This document shows, in pieces, positions 29,065 through 42,200 of a DNA stretch of 64,000 bases. A program made the translations under genes and the position numbers. The DNA lies in NCBI GenBank assembly GCA_029783825.1, contig JAREIK010002254.1, positions 1,457,169 through 1,521,168 of the forward strand, written 5' to 3'. This stretch comes from Sapria himalayana (lineage: Eukaryota > Streptophyta > Magnoliopsida > Malpighiales > Rafflesiaceae). Numbering within the stretch: position 1 is the first letter of the stretch; every line of letters starts with the position of its first letter. The notes below the pieces were generated by a model. That model did no database searches, was not told the origin of the DNA, and was given only the letters and a program-made list of their open reading frames with translations.

Positions 29065-29656
29065 TAGAGGTGTCAAACGGGACGTGCTGGGCTGGCCCAG
29101 CCCATATTTAGCCATCTCGGCCATGCTTTCATGCCAGGCAAGGCACGACACGGTTACAGTACCGTGCCGTGCTTGGCCCGGCACGGTTTTGTGGAGGTCA
29201 GCCCGGCACGGGCCCGCGACATGAATCCACAGGGTTCGGCCCGGCAGGCCGAACCTCTAATTTGAAAAAAATCAGTGGTTCGACTGTGTGCCGTCATACC
29301 AAACCTCTAATTTAAAAAAAATTAGGGTTTCGGCATGTGCCACCGCATAGCTGCACAACCGAAACCCTAATTTAAAAAAAATTAAGGTTTCGGCACTCGC
29401 CGTCGCACCGCCGCACCATCCGAAATCATAATTTTTTTTAAAAAATTGGTTTCTCGGCTTGTGCAGAGGTACCGTGCCAGGCCTAGCATGACACGAGGCC
29501 TAGTTGGCCTCGGCTCGACACGACACGATTGGTGCCGTGGCCGGGCACGACACGAGCTCAGGCACAGGATATTCTCGTGCCGGGCCAGCCCAGGCATGGC
29601 TAAATCATGTCGTGCCTCGTGCCGGCTGGGCTAGCCCAGCCCGGTTGACACCTCTA
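29065..29656. mobile_element. Non-autonomous hAT element (592 bp)
   Basis: The left end TAGAGGTGTCAAACGGG and the reverse complement of the right end TAGAGGTGTCAACCGGG are terminal inverted repeats with one mismatch in 17. The flanks carry a perfect 8-bp target duplication, agtgcaag (29,057-29,064 and 29,657-29,664), diagnostic of hAT transposition. The ends are GC-rich with many ccgtgcc/ggcacgg words, as in other plant hAT subterminal regions. The interior (29,248-29,455) has four copies of a 50-61 bp repeat. No transposase is encoded. The same TIR start, TAGAGGTGTCAA, is used by the elements at 45,303-52,636, which include a hAT transposase gene, so that family probably mobilised it. Confidence 0.93.
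29248..29455. repeat. Internal 50-61 bp tandem repeats with small hairpins
   Basis: Four diverged copies start near 29,251, 29,301, 29,361 and 29,422. In the better copies gaaaccctaattt and aaattagggtttc flank an A-run, so each can fold as a hairpin. The arms contain the plant telo-box word aaaccctaa. Confidence 0.85.
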
Positions 29657-29664
29657 AGTGCAAG

Positions 29665-31500
29665 GTGCTCTCATTTTAAAGAGTAATACTGGAAGAGGTA
29701 CTTTGCTCATTATATACTTTGTATGATTGTAGAAAATATGGGTATGATGTTAATGGTTCACCATCAAAACAATCTTCATTGCAAATCGAAGGTAAAGATG
29801 ATTGTAGGTGTTATAAGTGCGTAAATGTGTCAATGAATGTGAACACTGTGTGACTAAAACCTAAGGGCCTCTCAAAGAATTTGAAACACTCACTACATAT
29901 TATGAGTAATTTGAGTATTTTATGTTATGAATTAGAATTAAAATATTGGGAATAAGTTATTCCTAATATTTGTATGAATATTGGGAAATTAGAAAAATTA
30001 AGTATTGTTTAGCTAGTGCATTACATCACCTAAAAACTCATATTTTTAGGTTAAGAGTAATGCTTTACCTTTGGCTTCTAAATTTATAACAAACACATTT
30101 TTTTATTAATATTATAAAAAATACAATGCTAATATTAATTATGAAAAGAATAAGTATAGTAGATTAGAATTAAAAATGTTGTTTGTTAAATAATTTTAAT
30201 TTTAAAAATATCAAGATTACTGATTTGTAAGTATTAAATGAAAATATTATATATATTCTTTTTATTAAATTAACATTAGAATATATGTAATAATGAGAAA
30301 GGCTTTTAAAGAATGTTAGAATTAAAAAATTGCTTGTTAAATTTAAAGTCTAGTTTATGAGGAAATTTAATTAAAAATACTTCAAATACATTCTTTAATT
30401 ATAGTGTATTCCATTTTTACTTAACTGAAATTCATCACATGATTTTATCTTTAATTGCTTTCTTTAAATCCTAAAATTTTCATTTTATTCATTACTTGAT
30501 TTAGATTTTTAATTTCTTGAATTTAATATTTTTTACTTAACTCAATTCAATATTTATGGTGCATAAACATTGCTCATTATAATTATGTATGTTCAAGTTC
30601 AACAAACAAAACATGTGCATGTGTAACTATTAAAGTTTCAACAATTTTCCCCTCATATTAGTAAGGTGGTTTAAGAGTGTTAAGTTCTCAATTAATCATA
30701 TACCATTTTGTATTTGGTGAAGATGGGGCTTAAAATTAACAAATTGATATTCTTGACCAGTCAAGTTATTATTATAATTTATCCAATAATCTTGTAAAAT
30801 AAATGAATCAGAGTTACCTGAGCAATTCTATTGAGAGAAAACCTCATGACTTATTCAATTTATAGTCGATATTAGATTTGGAAGCAAGCAAAAACCTCTT
30901 CACTTATTCACTTTATACTCAATATGGAATTGAAGAATTTAAACCCACAAGTGTCACACTTTCTTTCACAACCCATATAATGAAACTTTTATGAGGTGTA
31001 ATAAAAGATATATTGGTGTAACTAAAGAATTTAATTATTGAGTGATAAACATTGTGTATGTTTTGGGTTTCGGTTCCAATTACTCATGTTTTGCACAAAT
31101 TTTTCTATTAGACTTTCTTAAATCTATGTTATTTGATATTTGATTAATATATAATGGATAATTATCATTAGATATTTTATTTTTTTAAAAAAAATGACAA
31201 ATATCATCTATGGTTAGCTAAATCAAGGATGATATATAAATTCTAAAATAATTTGGTTTAAAAATTACATCCAAAAACATGTTATCTATCTTTGGATTAC
31301 AAAATTTGGCAGATTAAGAACCAAAGACCAGCTAATCTCAACCTCAACCTCACATAATTTTGATTTTGAATTCCATAGAAAAATATAGACTATTAACCAT
31401 CATTTTTTTAATGTTCTATTTGCAAAAAAATATGGCAAGAAATATGTTGCTGGATGCAGACCAAAGATGTAAAAGATTCAATTTCCAGCATCTTCAAAAT
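29665..31500. other. AT-rich noncoding DNA, no gene seen
   Basis: No coding frame, RNA gene or transposon end is recognised in this stretch. Confidence 0.55.
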
Positions 31501-31529
31501 GATAAAAATAGAATATTTATCCGGCTCTC

Positions 31530-31700
31530 CAAGAAACATTCAAAGGAAAGCCAAATTTGCAGCAACAATATATTACATTTGGAAAGAAAGAAACAGAATA
31601 TGACATGAAAGAAAATCAAGTGACACCGTGATGATCTTGAAGAAAATCAAAACTGAGATTTATATTTTATTTTGGAAAATATGTTGTAATCTAAAAATAT
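31530..31700 (+). pseudogene. LINE 3'-terminal fragment (end of reverse-transcriptase ORF)
   Basis: One plus-strand frame reads AKFAATIYYIWKERNRI, a stop, then HERKSSDTVMILKKIKTEIY. The pattern IYxIWxERNxRxHxxxxxS, then I--I--(I/L)--I, is the usual C-terminal tail of plant L1-type LINE ORF2 proteins, after the zf-RVT region. Upstream residues back to about 31,430 may belong to it, but the frame is lost. No RNase H follows, unlike the LINE at 59-63 kb, so it is probably another subfamily. Short and decayed. Confidence 0.45.
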
Positions 31701-31799
31701 AAGAGTTTGTTCAGAATTTTATAGTGCTTTATTACTTACCAAAAAATATGATATATAAATTATAGATTATAGCAATATATCTATTAGAGAGTGTGAACT

Positions 31800-32090
31800 G
31801 TGGAGTTATTCTATAAGATTCATTCAATTAGTAAAAGAATCACATTTCTATATACAAATCTAAAAATTTGTACCTTGATTAGTCATGGAATTAGTGTCTT
31901 CCAAATTATAACTCTTAGGATTTCCAACTACTTATATCTTTGTAATTCAAGTGTCCAACCAGTTCCATGTAGTACTTCAAATTTAACTTTTCCTTTATAT
32001 CCAAATCAATTCTACAATATCTCACTCTTCTTTCATCAACACCAAGAAAATTCACACTAGTGGATGACCCTAAACTATTATGTTATAGTT
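31800..32090 (+). pseudogene. Possible receptor-kinase extracellular exon remnant (WAK/LRK10L-type)
   Basis: The open frame contains ISVFQIITLRISNYLYLCNS and then SNLTFPLYPNQFYNISLFF. This resembles, by eye, the cell-wall-binding domain of plant WAK and LRK10L receptor kinases (a Y-V-hydrophobic strand, then a Cys-spaced segment, then NITLFFxC). The expected Cys after ISLFF is His-Gln. No signal peptide, transmembrane segment or kinase is found nearby. It could equally be chance. Confidence 0.25.
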
Positions 32091-32980
32091 ATACACATTA
32101 GGTAGTACCTGATCATGCATGACTCATCATGTGAAAAATGGTTTCATATATAAATTATTTTTACCTAACCTAGTGAAATATGTGATAAATCTGCTTTCCT
32201 TTTTGTCACTTATGCTTGCTGGCATATGCTAATCAATTTATGCATTACTCTAAAAATTTTCCAAAGGTATTCTAAGTGCTTTTGGAAATTGGTATAATAG
32301 AGTATGGATGTCTTTACGGATGGGGATGATCTTAACATTTATGATAAAGAGTATAAAGATTGCTTCATGAATTAAGAAATAATATTGAACAAATGCATTT
32401 ATAATAAATTGGATCTTAAACCATGGTAGTTGAATTTTTGAGTTATGGGATGGATTAATTTAGAGAAGGATTTGGGAAAGAGAAATATAGGTAAAACATT
32501 TAGTTGTTTAGTTGATGGATAATTTTGATAGAACTTGTGAAATTTACTAATTTTTTGTTTCTTAAAAGTAAGATTTGATTGATAATACTAAGCAATGGAA
32601 TCCAATAGACATAATTTCAATGACTAAAAAAGTTTCAAAATTTTGAGGTCCATCTTTAGGAATGGAATATCTATATTAGATACAAGATTATTATCAAAAT
32701 TTTATGTACTGGTCATTGATAACTCCATGAAATTGTAGTTTTTTTTTCTCTTTATTACCTATTTAAATATAAACAAGGAGAAGAATTCAAAGATTAAGTA
32801 TCTTAATATATATATAATCATACTTTAGTACTATTTATTTTTTTAAAAAAATTCACTTTATTTGAATATTTTATATGTAAAAATGAAATTATTACATCTA
32901 GAAAATTAAAGCTGGCTTGTAGTGACTTAAAGATCATTTAAAGGAAAAACTAAAAGAATGATATTTGTTAAGTATATATA
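32091..32980. other. AT-rich noncoding DNA, no gene seen
   Basis: No feature is recognised. Confidence 0.5.
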
Positions 32981-32981
32981 T

Positions 32982-33026
<45 letters not shown>

Positions 33027-33055
33027 GTATTTATGTATCTTTGTATTTAAGTATA

Positions 33056-33113
<58 letters not shown>

Positions 33114-33177
33114 GTTCATATATTGTTGTGTATATGTGTATGTTTGTATAAATACACACACACACACACACACATAC

Positions 33178-33217
<40 letters not shown>

Positions 33218-33378
33218 TTGATATACATGAATATATTTGTATATATAAATATATACATATATATGTATGTTTCTATGTATACTATATATGTAAATATTGT
33301 GTATGCACATAATTACACACACACACACACATAAAAAAAAACGCACACACACACATATGAGTGTGTGTGTGTGTGTTT
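32982..33378. repeat. Microsatellite cluster
   Basis: (AT)n at about 32,986-33,014 and 33,061-33,111, (CA)n at 33,153-33,174, (TG)n at 33,191-33,218, then CA and TG blocks up to 33,378. Neighbouring CA and TG blocks on the same strand make several potential hairpins. Open frames on both strands are translated repeats. Confidence 0.95.
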
Positions 33379-34269
33379 GGATGCCTGGACATAATTAAAA
33401 CAAAAGGAGAAGTTATGGAAAAGTTTTAAAAAATGAGTTATAGAGAAAAATAAAAAAACTAATGATATTTGTAAAGAAGTGCAAAGACATATTAAAGAAG
33501 AATTATTAGAAGTCAAACATTAATAGAAGCACAACACTTTTCATGAACAAACAAATCATTATGAAGACAAAAAGAAGCATACAATAAAGAAGAGAAGATG
33601 ATGGCTTACGAATAGAAATTCAAAAACATTATTCATGAACAAAAGCACAACTCTAATAAATGAAAAAAAAATAGCAGTAAGAGTGTTCTTTCATTTTATA
33701 ATACCATTATAATTCTTATTGACAACCAATTGACTAGAAAAAAAAATCTAAAAGCTAAAAAAATATATAGGAAGGATTAAGTAATCATATTGCTTTTAGT
33801 ATTTGGTATAAATTAAAAACTCTCAGCACTAATAACAGCCATAGCCTTCTGCCTAGTCAAGTTTTATCAACTCCAATAACTGCAAGTTATCTTCCCATAG
33901 TTGTAAACTCTAGAATATCATAAGTCCTTTTGAAATTCATGGGACAAGATATATTCAATTAGTTATCCCTTTTATTGTATAAACTAGGTTTGTGGTTATA
34001 ACGAATTTATGTGAGTACCTAAAACTTCATTTTTATAATGATTTTAATGCGTTATAGTTTTGATTGTACTTTCAATCTCTTCTAAGCTCAAACAATGGTC
34101 AAAAACATACTAAAAATACCACCATAAAAAAATAAATATGTTTAAAATTTTTATAAACTATGGATATTTAGGATTCAAGTGGCTAAAGAAAAAGAACAAC
34201 CCAAAAAAAATGAATCACTAGCAACATTGAAGTGAGATAAGAAGATGATGGCAAATCTTATGTGATATA
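33379..34269. other. AT-rich noncoding DNA, no gene seen
   Basis: No coding frame or transposon end is recognised. Confidence 0.5.
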
Positions 34270-34472
34270 TAAATTTAATAAAGAAATAATATATGTTTAT
34301 ATATATAAATAAATAATTATATATAAATAAATAATTATAAACATTTGTTACACATAAACATTATATATATACATATGTATATATACTATATATAAAAATA
34401 CATAATACACACACACACATTATAAATATATAAATATATATAAATATAAATATATATAAATATAAATATATA

Positions 34473-34506
<34 letters not shown>

Positions 34507-34647
34507 TATGCATATGTTATAAATCTATATAATATATGTTTTATGTATGTATGTATACATATACATGTTAATTATATACAATATGTATATATAAATACAT
34601 ATGTTGTATATATATACATCTGTGTATATATATGTTAATTAATTATA

Positions 34648-34709
<62 letters not shown>

Positions 34710-34967
34710 ATATATATTAACATATAAATGTATATATATATATATATATATACACACACCTATGATTATATATATCAAAGTATATAAATAAATAAATAAA
34801 GCAATAAATAAATAAATAAATAAATAAAAGCCTAATATACATAAACTATATAAAAATACAATTTTGATAACTTATATATAGAAATCTATATTTACAAGTT
34901 TATATGTACGTGTGTGTGTATATATACTTGTTTATATATTTTTATTTAGAGATGCTTACATGTGTGT

Positions 34968-35012
<45 letters not shown>

Positions 35013-35028
35013 TGCGCGTGCGCGTGTA
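34270..35028. repeat. Microsatellite cluster with (GT)n and (GC-GT)n
   Basis: AT-type repeats from 34,270, (TATAAA)n near 34,435-34,490, (GT)n at about 34,671-34,704, (AAAT)n near 34,785-34,828, and (TG)n at about 34,975-35,007 ending in three gcgcgt units. The last part alternates purine and pyrimidine and favours Z-DNA. Confidence 0.95.
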
Positions 35029-36200
35029 ATGCTTTAATTTACCTTTAAATAGTGCACCAAAACATAATTTATGTTTTATTCATTAATTCATGGATTTCTA
35101 ATATACTTTAGAAAAACTAATTTTGCATTTCTCAAAGAAAATCAAATATCTTATTTTAATATTCATACCTTATAAAATAATGGATCAAACATTTTACAAA
35201 TTTAAGCAAAAAAAATCAAAAAAAAAGATAATTAAAAATTAAAACGATCAAATTTGTCATCTCGCTCCAATTAAAAAACTAGCTTCTAATCGAAAGTTGC
35301 ATTTAATAGTTGCAGTCATCATATTTTAGTAAAATTACCTAAAGAAAATTAGTGATAAGACATCTCTCTACATTTTAATTATTTCCCTTTTTTTATTTTA
35401 AATAGTCATTCTATTGTATTTTTATAGATTTCTATATTCTTCAAACAATTTATTTTCATTTTTATTGTTTAATTTTGTTTATTTAGCTAATGCTATTCTA
35501 TAACTAGAACATGTGTATTTGATGTCTTCCTACTTGAAAGCATGAGCCCAAACCCGTAGGGTTTGTCCTCATGCTTAGTGCTATCCATAGTTGATTCTAT
35601 TTTACCGAATTACCCTATGTGAATAGGCATCACGTGGATATCATCGTATGGTGTTGATCATGATAATATGTGAATTTCCATTAACGTGGCTTTGGATCTT
35701 GTTTGAAAGTTATCCAATAGAAATTTGTTACACCCATGATTAATTGAATGTTTTATCTAGTTGAAAGTTTTCACCAGATAAAATTCAATGAGTTAAAACA
35801 GAATCATACTGGTTTTGATGACCATTAATTATGTTTGCATTTTTAAGTGAAATCTATCATGCCATTTGAAGTGTTATTTACTAGATAATGGCACTCTAAT
35901 AATCTCATTAGTTTTTACTTTAGTTATTTATGTTACTAAAATAATTATGATAATTTTGTGGATGTATCGTGATGAAGATTACCTCGACTAATTGCACACA
36001 TTGATGAAGTTTTGATTATGAATGGCTTTGGACAATATAAAAATAGTCTTGATTTTGCATAATCATGACATTGTTAAAAGATCTTGAATTTTTATAATAT
36101 TTTTCATAATAACTTCTCTCAAAAACTCTTATTCAATGACAATCAACCTAAAATAGCCAAATAATTGTAATCACACCAATAAATTCATTCTAAATATAAA
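35029..36200. other. Noncoding DNA, no gene seen
   Basis: AT-rich to about 35,510, then a little richer in GC. It contains the hairpin at 35,539-35,575. No gene is recognised. Confidence 0.45.
35539..35575. other. Hairpin sequence, 17-bp arms
   Basis: agcatgagcccaaaccc, a 3-base loop, then a near reverse complement ending cctcatgct, with two mismatched positions. It looks like a terminator-type or organelle 3'-end stem, but no T-run or gene end is next to it, so its role is unknown. Confidence 0.5.
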
Positions 36201-39171
36201 CACTTATTTCATAATATAAATCGGAGGTTGGTGTCTCGATGTAATGGATATTAGTCCTTAGATGGAAACTTTGCATTATAGGGCTATTATAGGTGTTCTT
36301 CTTAAAATAGTATTCACCTTTAATGATAGCATATATACAAAGGCTTTGTAGATATGCTTTAGATCAGTCTTTCACTTATATATACTAAGAGAGTATATAC
36401 AAGGTTAATTGATTGAAAAAGCCCTAGGAGTCCTGGGGCAAGAAGCCATGCCTTGTTGTTGATGGAAATATCGAATAATGTTTTAATAACTTATGTTGGA
36501 AGGCTTTATATCCATTATCCTCACTAAAATTCCATTCTTCGAAACAAAAGGCCGGCTAGCCAATAAGTTATATATATATGTACAAAACATAATATATGAA
36601 GTATTCTAAGCTCCTTATGAGGCTTATTTGAAGAAGAACATTTTGTAAAATGGGAATAGTCCAATCGGGTAAACTAATTTTTATCCTTCCCCTCCCCCCA
36701 CCCATGTTTGCAAAGAGGAAAGGGAATTGGTCAGACCTAGCGCTTAAGGCTTCTTGCTCCTCTTCTATTCTATTTATTTTATTTGTCACCTTGCATCTTT
36801 CATTTAAAATTCAACTATGCAAATAAATAGGTGCATCAACTCACTGTGTTATTTCAACTAGTTAAACTGCCTTTCAAGGAAATGAGCTTATTCGTCCCAA
36901 TCACGTTAGGCTCAACCTTTGGATCAATGTTTCATCTACCACCCTTGTTCTCAGTTACTCCCCGCCTTTGAAAATAAATATGTATTTAATTCTTAAGGAT
37001 TTCCTACGTTCAAAATAAATCAATTGAGCTTTCAGCATCACACCACCTAACATAAACAAACAAATATTCTACTTAAGATCATTGAGCTCTTAATATCTAT
37101 GAGCACCTTAGCACGAATTGCATGCAATTATTGCCACCCTTCTCCTTCCGACCAACTTGATCTATGAGCAACCGTTACTTCTCTTAATTAGCATGTTTAG
37201 GAATGTGCTTGACTATATAATATAGGGTAGCCCTATTTCTAGGATTGGAGGAAGCACATGGCAAGGAAAGCAAGACATCCTTAAGAATGTTATCTCATTG
37301 GAGTCCGACGAGTCTATCATACTGTTAAAAATGAGGGGAAATGACTTTTTTTAAATGATAAAAGGTAAAGTGCCATATCCAAATTTCTTTATTCAAGGGA
37401 AAATATGGATATAAATATTATAAGATATTTCAGGCTAATGCCTTATCATAATAAATCACAAAAGGGATAGGTTTTAGCTTGGTTGATTACTGAAGACTTG
37501 TCTTAGTAATTCTATTCTAGCTTTTTACCAGAGACCTTTTGTTTGGTTATATGGCTCTCGATTGAATGTGAGAGGACCTATCTCTACTTTCTTTGGTGCC
37601 TCTTACTCTCATGGGTTCCTACTTGATTAGCCAAAACTTCTTTATCTCAACGCATAGGCCTATCTATCTTTTTCTTTTTAAGAGATTGCAGATATAATAG
37701 ATATTCCCATGGATATCTTGTATTTATTTACCCCATTTTTATTTTGTTTTAGCCCTTCCTTCATATTCGCTTTCCAATACTAATCTTTTCTTTTGGGGAA
37801 GATCTTTCATCTTACCAAGGTGCCAACCATGTTCTTGCCTGAGTGGTGACTTTTTTCACGACTGAAAATATTGTCTCTTCCTTACTTTCAAAGTAATGGG
37901 TTCGGCATTCAAAGTCAACTTATTCTTTAGATTCTCAAAGAACTAAACTAGGAAAAATAAGGAAGCTTAAGCTTTTGAAAAGAGATATGAGAAATAAGAC
38001 TAGCTTTGGGCATCACTTACCACTTCGTGGGCACAAAGAGAATGTGTTAAGGTGCAGAAGCAATGATCTGTATTGTGAGCTGCTTAATGCCCTCTTGACC
38101 TAGAATTAAGCTATCAAAGTGGAAGTTTAATAATTTCTTCATGGTATGTGTGATATTGGTATTTTAATACACAATTATCAAGAAGTAAAGAAAGCAAGAG
38201 TCAGGCTCTCATATCTAACCAATGCAGTAATGGAGACATCAACCCTACTTTCTGATGTACAAAGATATATGAATTGAAGCACGTAAGCAACGCCCTTCAC
38301 ATTGCTTGGTCGATTGGGAATGAAAGAGAGACTCTTTATTGGATTATAAAAGTAAAATTCAACCAAAGAGTAAAAATTAGAATCAAGTAGAAGCTGGTGA
38401 AGGAGCTGGAGCAATGTTAGGCTTTAATCTTTTTTTATCTTCATTTCAATTCGAATAAGATTTTAAAATAGATGAACCTTATCCTATACTACTTAATAAA
38501 TTTATAATCTTTTATTTCTACTACTTTTCATTTTTTTCCTATACCCACAAAAGTAGACTTTTTAGTTTGGCTCCTAATGAGGGAAGAGGGTTAACACAAA
38601 AGTTGCTTTTAGGCTGGAAAAATCTTTGGGTAGTAGTCTCTTTGGAGCATTGTATGTTTAAGGATAAGATTTTTCCTTTATCATAGCTTCTATACTAAGG
38701 GAAAAAATAGCTTAAGGTAAGGAGCTATATTAGTATATAGAATACCTAGTTATTTTCAATGCGATATTTCTAGTTAGAATTCTCTTCCTTTATCCCCAAA
38801 AAAACTTCACAACTTTAGAACCCAGAGGGGAATCTGAGTGTATGCATGAGAAGTAGGTGAATGGAAAGCAGGGAAGGCAGTAGTAATCTCATAGGCAAGT
38901 GAAAGAGCACAATAAACTTCCAGCCCTATATATGAAACACTACAAGCTTATCTATGATTAGTCTTTCATTTCTTGTTTTAGTTTCGTTAGCTAGATAGCA
39001 TTTCTTCTAACTTGTGATGGTTTGGCTATGTCCTTGGAAGTTCACCTTGTCTATTTTACTTCTAGTCATTGAATAATTAATTAGTATTGATTAATATTTA
39101 GGTGAGTCATGTGTATTTACTTAGTTAATGGTCAATATATATCTATTTGTTTTAGTTTATTGAACATCATA

Positions 39172-39246
39172 TCATGGTAATAGGATTCAAACCTATGGCC
39201 CGCTGTACCCAAAACAGATGTGCTAACCATACTATGCTACACCTCA
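39172..39246 (-). tRNA. trnP: tRNA-Pro (UGG) remnant, plant mitochondrial type
   Basis: Read on the minus strand, this 75-base stretch follows plant mitochondrial tRNA-Pro almost throughout. The anticodon loop TTTGGGT with anticodon TGG is intact, and the T-arm has GTTTGAA with a good stem (ATAGG with CCTAT). Differences are mostly C-to-T or G-to-A: the D-stem is broken (GCAT facing GCAC), the acceptor stem has one mismatch and several G-T pairs, and the lowest anticodon-stem pair is lost. This fits a methylated, non-functional nuclear copy. Mitochondrial trnP is a native plant mitochondrial gene, so it marks the surrounding DNA as mitochondrial in origin. Confidence 0.85.
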
Positions 39247-42200
39247 TCTCACCCCTCATAGCATATAGATCAACTTGATCAATGAACAATCAAACCGAAC
39301 TCATCCATCCTTTTGGCATAGGGACGCAAGAATCGATTCGAGGTTTCAACCAGTTTTTTTTATAAAATCTAACTCCAACAAGATAGGGAAACATCTTGTT
39401 TTCTATAAATGCCCCACCACTAAATGATGAACATTTCCAGTCTTCACCTCCAATTAGGAGAGAAATAACACACTGTTAAGCCCTTACCCACTTGAATTGA
39501 ATTCATATCTCCTTCATCTATAAAGAAAGTATAAAGCCTGGGGAACTAAACTGTGACTCTTCTATTACATTATGAAGAAGTCTATTCTTATCATGATCGA
39601 TCCATCTCCAACCGTAGTGCCTAGAGAACTAGACTTGCATAGCTTACAAAGCTAGATTACTAAGATGAAGGAAGTAATCATAGATTACATGAGCTATAAA
39701 GTCAACATGGCCTTTTTCTTTCCTTTCACATTGCTTTTTCTTGAGGCATGGGCCCATTTGGAGGATAATCATATTGGACCTTCCAGGAGCTCATTTAGTA
39801 GTCAAATTAGTAGATTCAATCAAGTTGGTTAAGAGACATGTGCCTTTTCCTCTATTTAATGTCTCTTTTTTCATAAAGTCTTAATGTGCTTCCTAGCTTT
39901 AGATATTATCTTTTGAATCTTGTGAGTAGTCCATTCCTTCCTTAAATTCTTTTATGAGGGTTCGATCTTGGAAAAAGATACTATGGGATGGTCCTAGACC
40001 ATGAAAAAGATAACATCGAGCAAACCACTTTTCAGCAGTCAAATTATTTATTTAAATATATTATTGATAGCTCATTGATTACATTTTCTTTGTTCTTTCC
40101 CATGTTAAGTGACTCATACTCAGTCCATCTGTGGCCCCTAACTTTATTAGTTTCATATCATTCCTTTTTTAAGATAATCATGGTAACGGTTAAAGTTCAT
40201 GTTCATACTTTTGGAAGTGTGTAAGGATTTCGCCGCTTCATTATTTTGGAAGGAAAAAGGCTTTCATTTTTATGATCTAAATTCAATAAATCTCAAATTA
40301 TCCTTTTCTAAGCTTCAAGCCTTGCAAGTTTTCGAAATCTTGCATTCATTTCTATCTCATTTTCAGGTAGTGTATCTAGCCCATCTATGAACCCCCTAAT
40401 TTGATGGAAGGAAATCCTATGAAAAAGGCTCACTTGGAAGGAGTGATATCTAGAAAGCCTTCTATGAGTGAATGACCTCATCTAGTTCAAGAGAAAATCC
40501 TATTTTCCGCTCAGCCTAATACATAATGACCAAGTTTCCTTTCTTCCTTCCTCAGTTCAAGTGTAATAGCTAGAGGGTAGAATTTGTATCTATCTATCTG
40601 TAGTCTATATGTAGGTATGTCTAGCGATCCAACTAGCATATGATACTTTTTTCTGTTAGTCCATCAAGTCAGTCAGTTGATAGTTTGATCGAGGGCATGA
40701 AGGCTAAGGTACCTTCATAAAATGAGATTTCAATCTAAAAAGTGTTTTCAAAGCATGTTTGGTTTCAAGGATATCCCGTCTTGTGGGAGAAGTAGTTCAA
40801 AGTGAGAGCCTTTTGGGTCTATTCCCATAGCATGGCCATTTCCCTTCTTTTGGTATAATGTCAGAGTCTAGGGTAGAATTGCTTTGTTAGATGAGTTTTC
40901 TCCTTCTAAAGTTAAGGATCATTAAGTCTTTGACCAAGTTCCTATGTATATGACACATTCATCTAGTCGTAATAATTCTTGTATAACTAGCTTCTACCCT
41001 GAAGTAAATCACTCCTCCTTTTGGTTTTTGTGAGGGTTCCATTTGTTGGCAAAACGTCCATTGCTTTCCTAAAGTGAATATTAGAATCTTCATTCATCTT
41101 TGATATAAAATAGTGCTTAGTCATATTAGGAGCAATCTTTTATTAAATTACCTTGGGGTATTGAAAAATACCTCTAAATAACCCTGCTTTCTGAGATTCC
41201 AACTCATCAAGGAAGAAGTTTCCCTTCTTAGTATCCAAATAAAGGACTAATGAAAAACTAGTTCTTTTCTATACGAAAAAATGGTTTAAACAACTTTAGA
41301 CTAGAAGGCTGTCAAAGGAAATGACCCTTAGTTTTCTTTGACCACTAGAAAGAGAGGAAGAAAAAAATTGGAAATGCTTTTATAAAGAAAGTTAGAATAA
41401 GGTGACAAATGCTCATGCACCATCAATCAGGTATACATATTACTACCTAAAAGATAAAGCTTGTACTGGATGCAAGAGAGCAGAGAAATTGAATAAAGAC
41501 AAATTTAAGTAACATAACCCATTAGAAAGCTAGAATAATTATTTACATCGCTCCTGCAAGAAAAAGTGGGACTTGAGAGAAAAGGTCAATAATTAGACTT
41601 AGATTTGCAAAAAGCAATAAACCCACCAAAGACAATTAATGGTGATAGACTCAACCTTCTACAACAACTCAATAAAAAGAAAATGCACCTTAGTCATGGA
41701 CCAATGGGTAAGACAACCTAGGCCCTCAATGCTAACTCAAGGAAAAGGTTCGCAGATGATCCCACATATGGATTTTGGGACATAGGTACACACATTATCC
41801 TATGAGACTAACTACATTTTCAGAAGGCAAAACTAAGATTTAAATTAAGTTTCTCATTTTTTACCTTAAGAAAAGTAGGATGTAGACCACATTGAAAAAC
41901 AAATCGAACTTCCACATTATTTCACAGATTAGTCTCTTCCCACGAAGCAAGCTCCATCATAATTAAATTCTTTACAGGGGTACATGATTTTCCAAAAGCA
42001 TTTTTTTCAATGGTTAACTTGTCTCAAATGATAGAATCGCCGCTCTCTAAAATAAAGACTCTTTTGTCCTGGAGATAGTTGAAGACCGATGTGGCTTTGT
42101 ATAATAAAGGTAACCACAGAATAAATGGATGTGAAATCTAACCTTAGAGAGTAAATATGTGATCACAAACATAAGAGGCACTACCACTCTTATTAAACTT

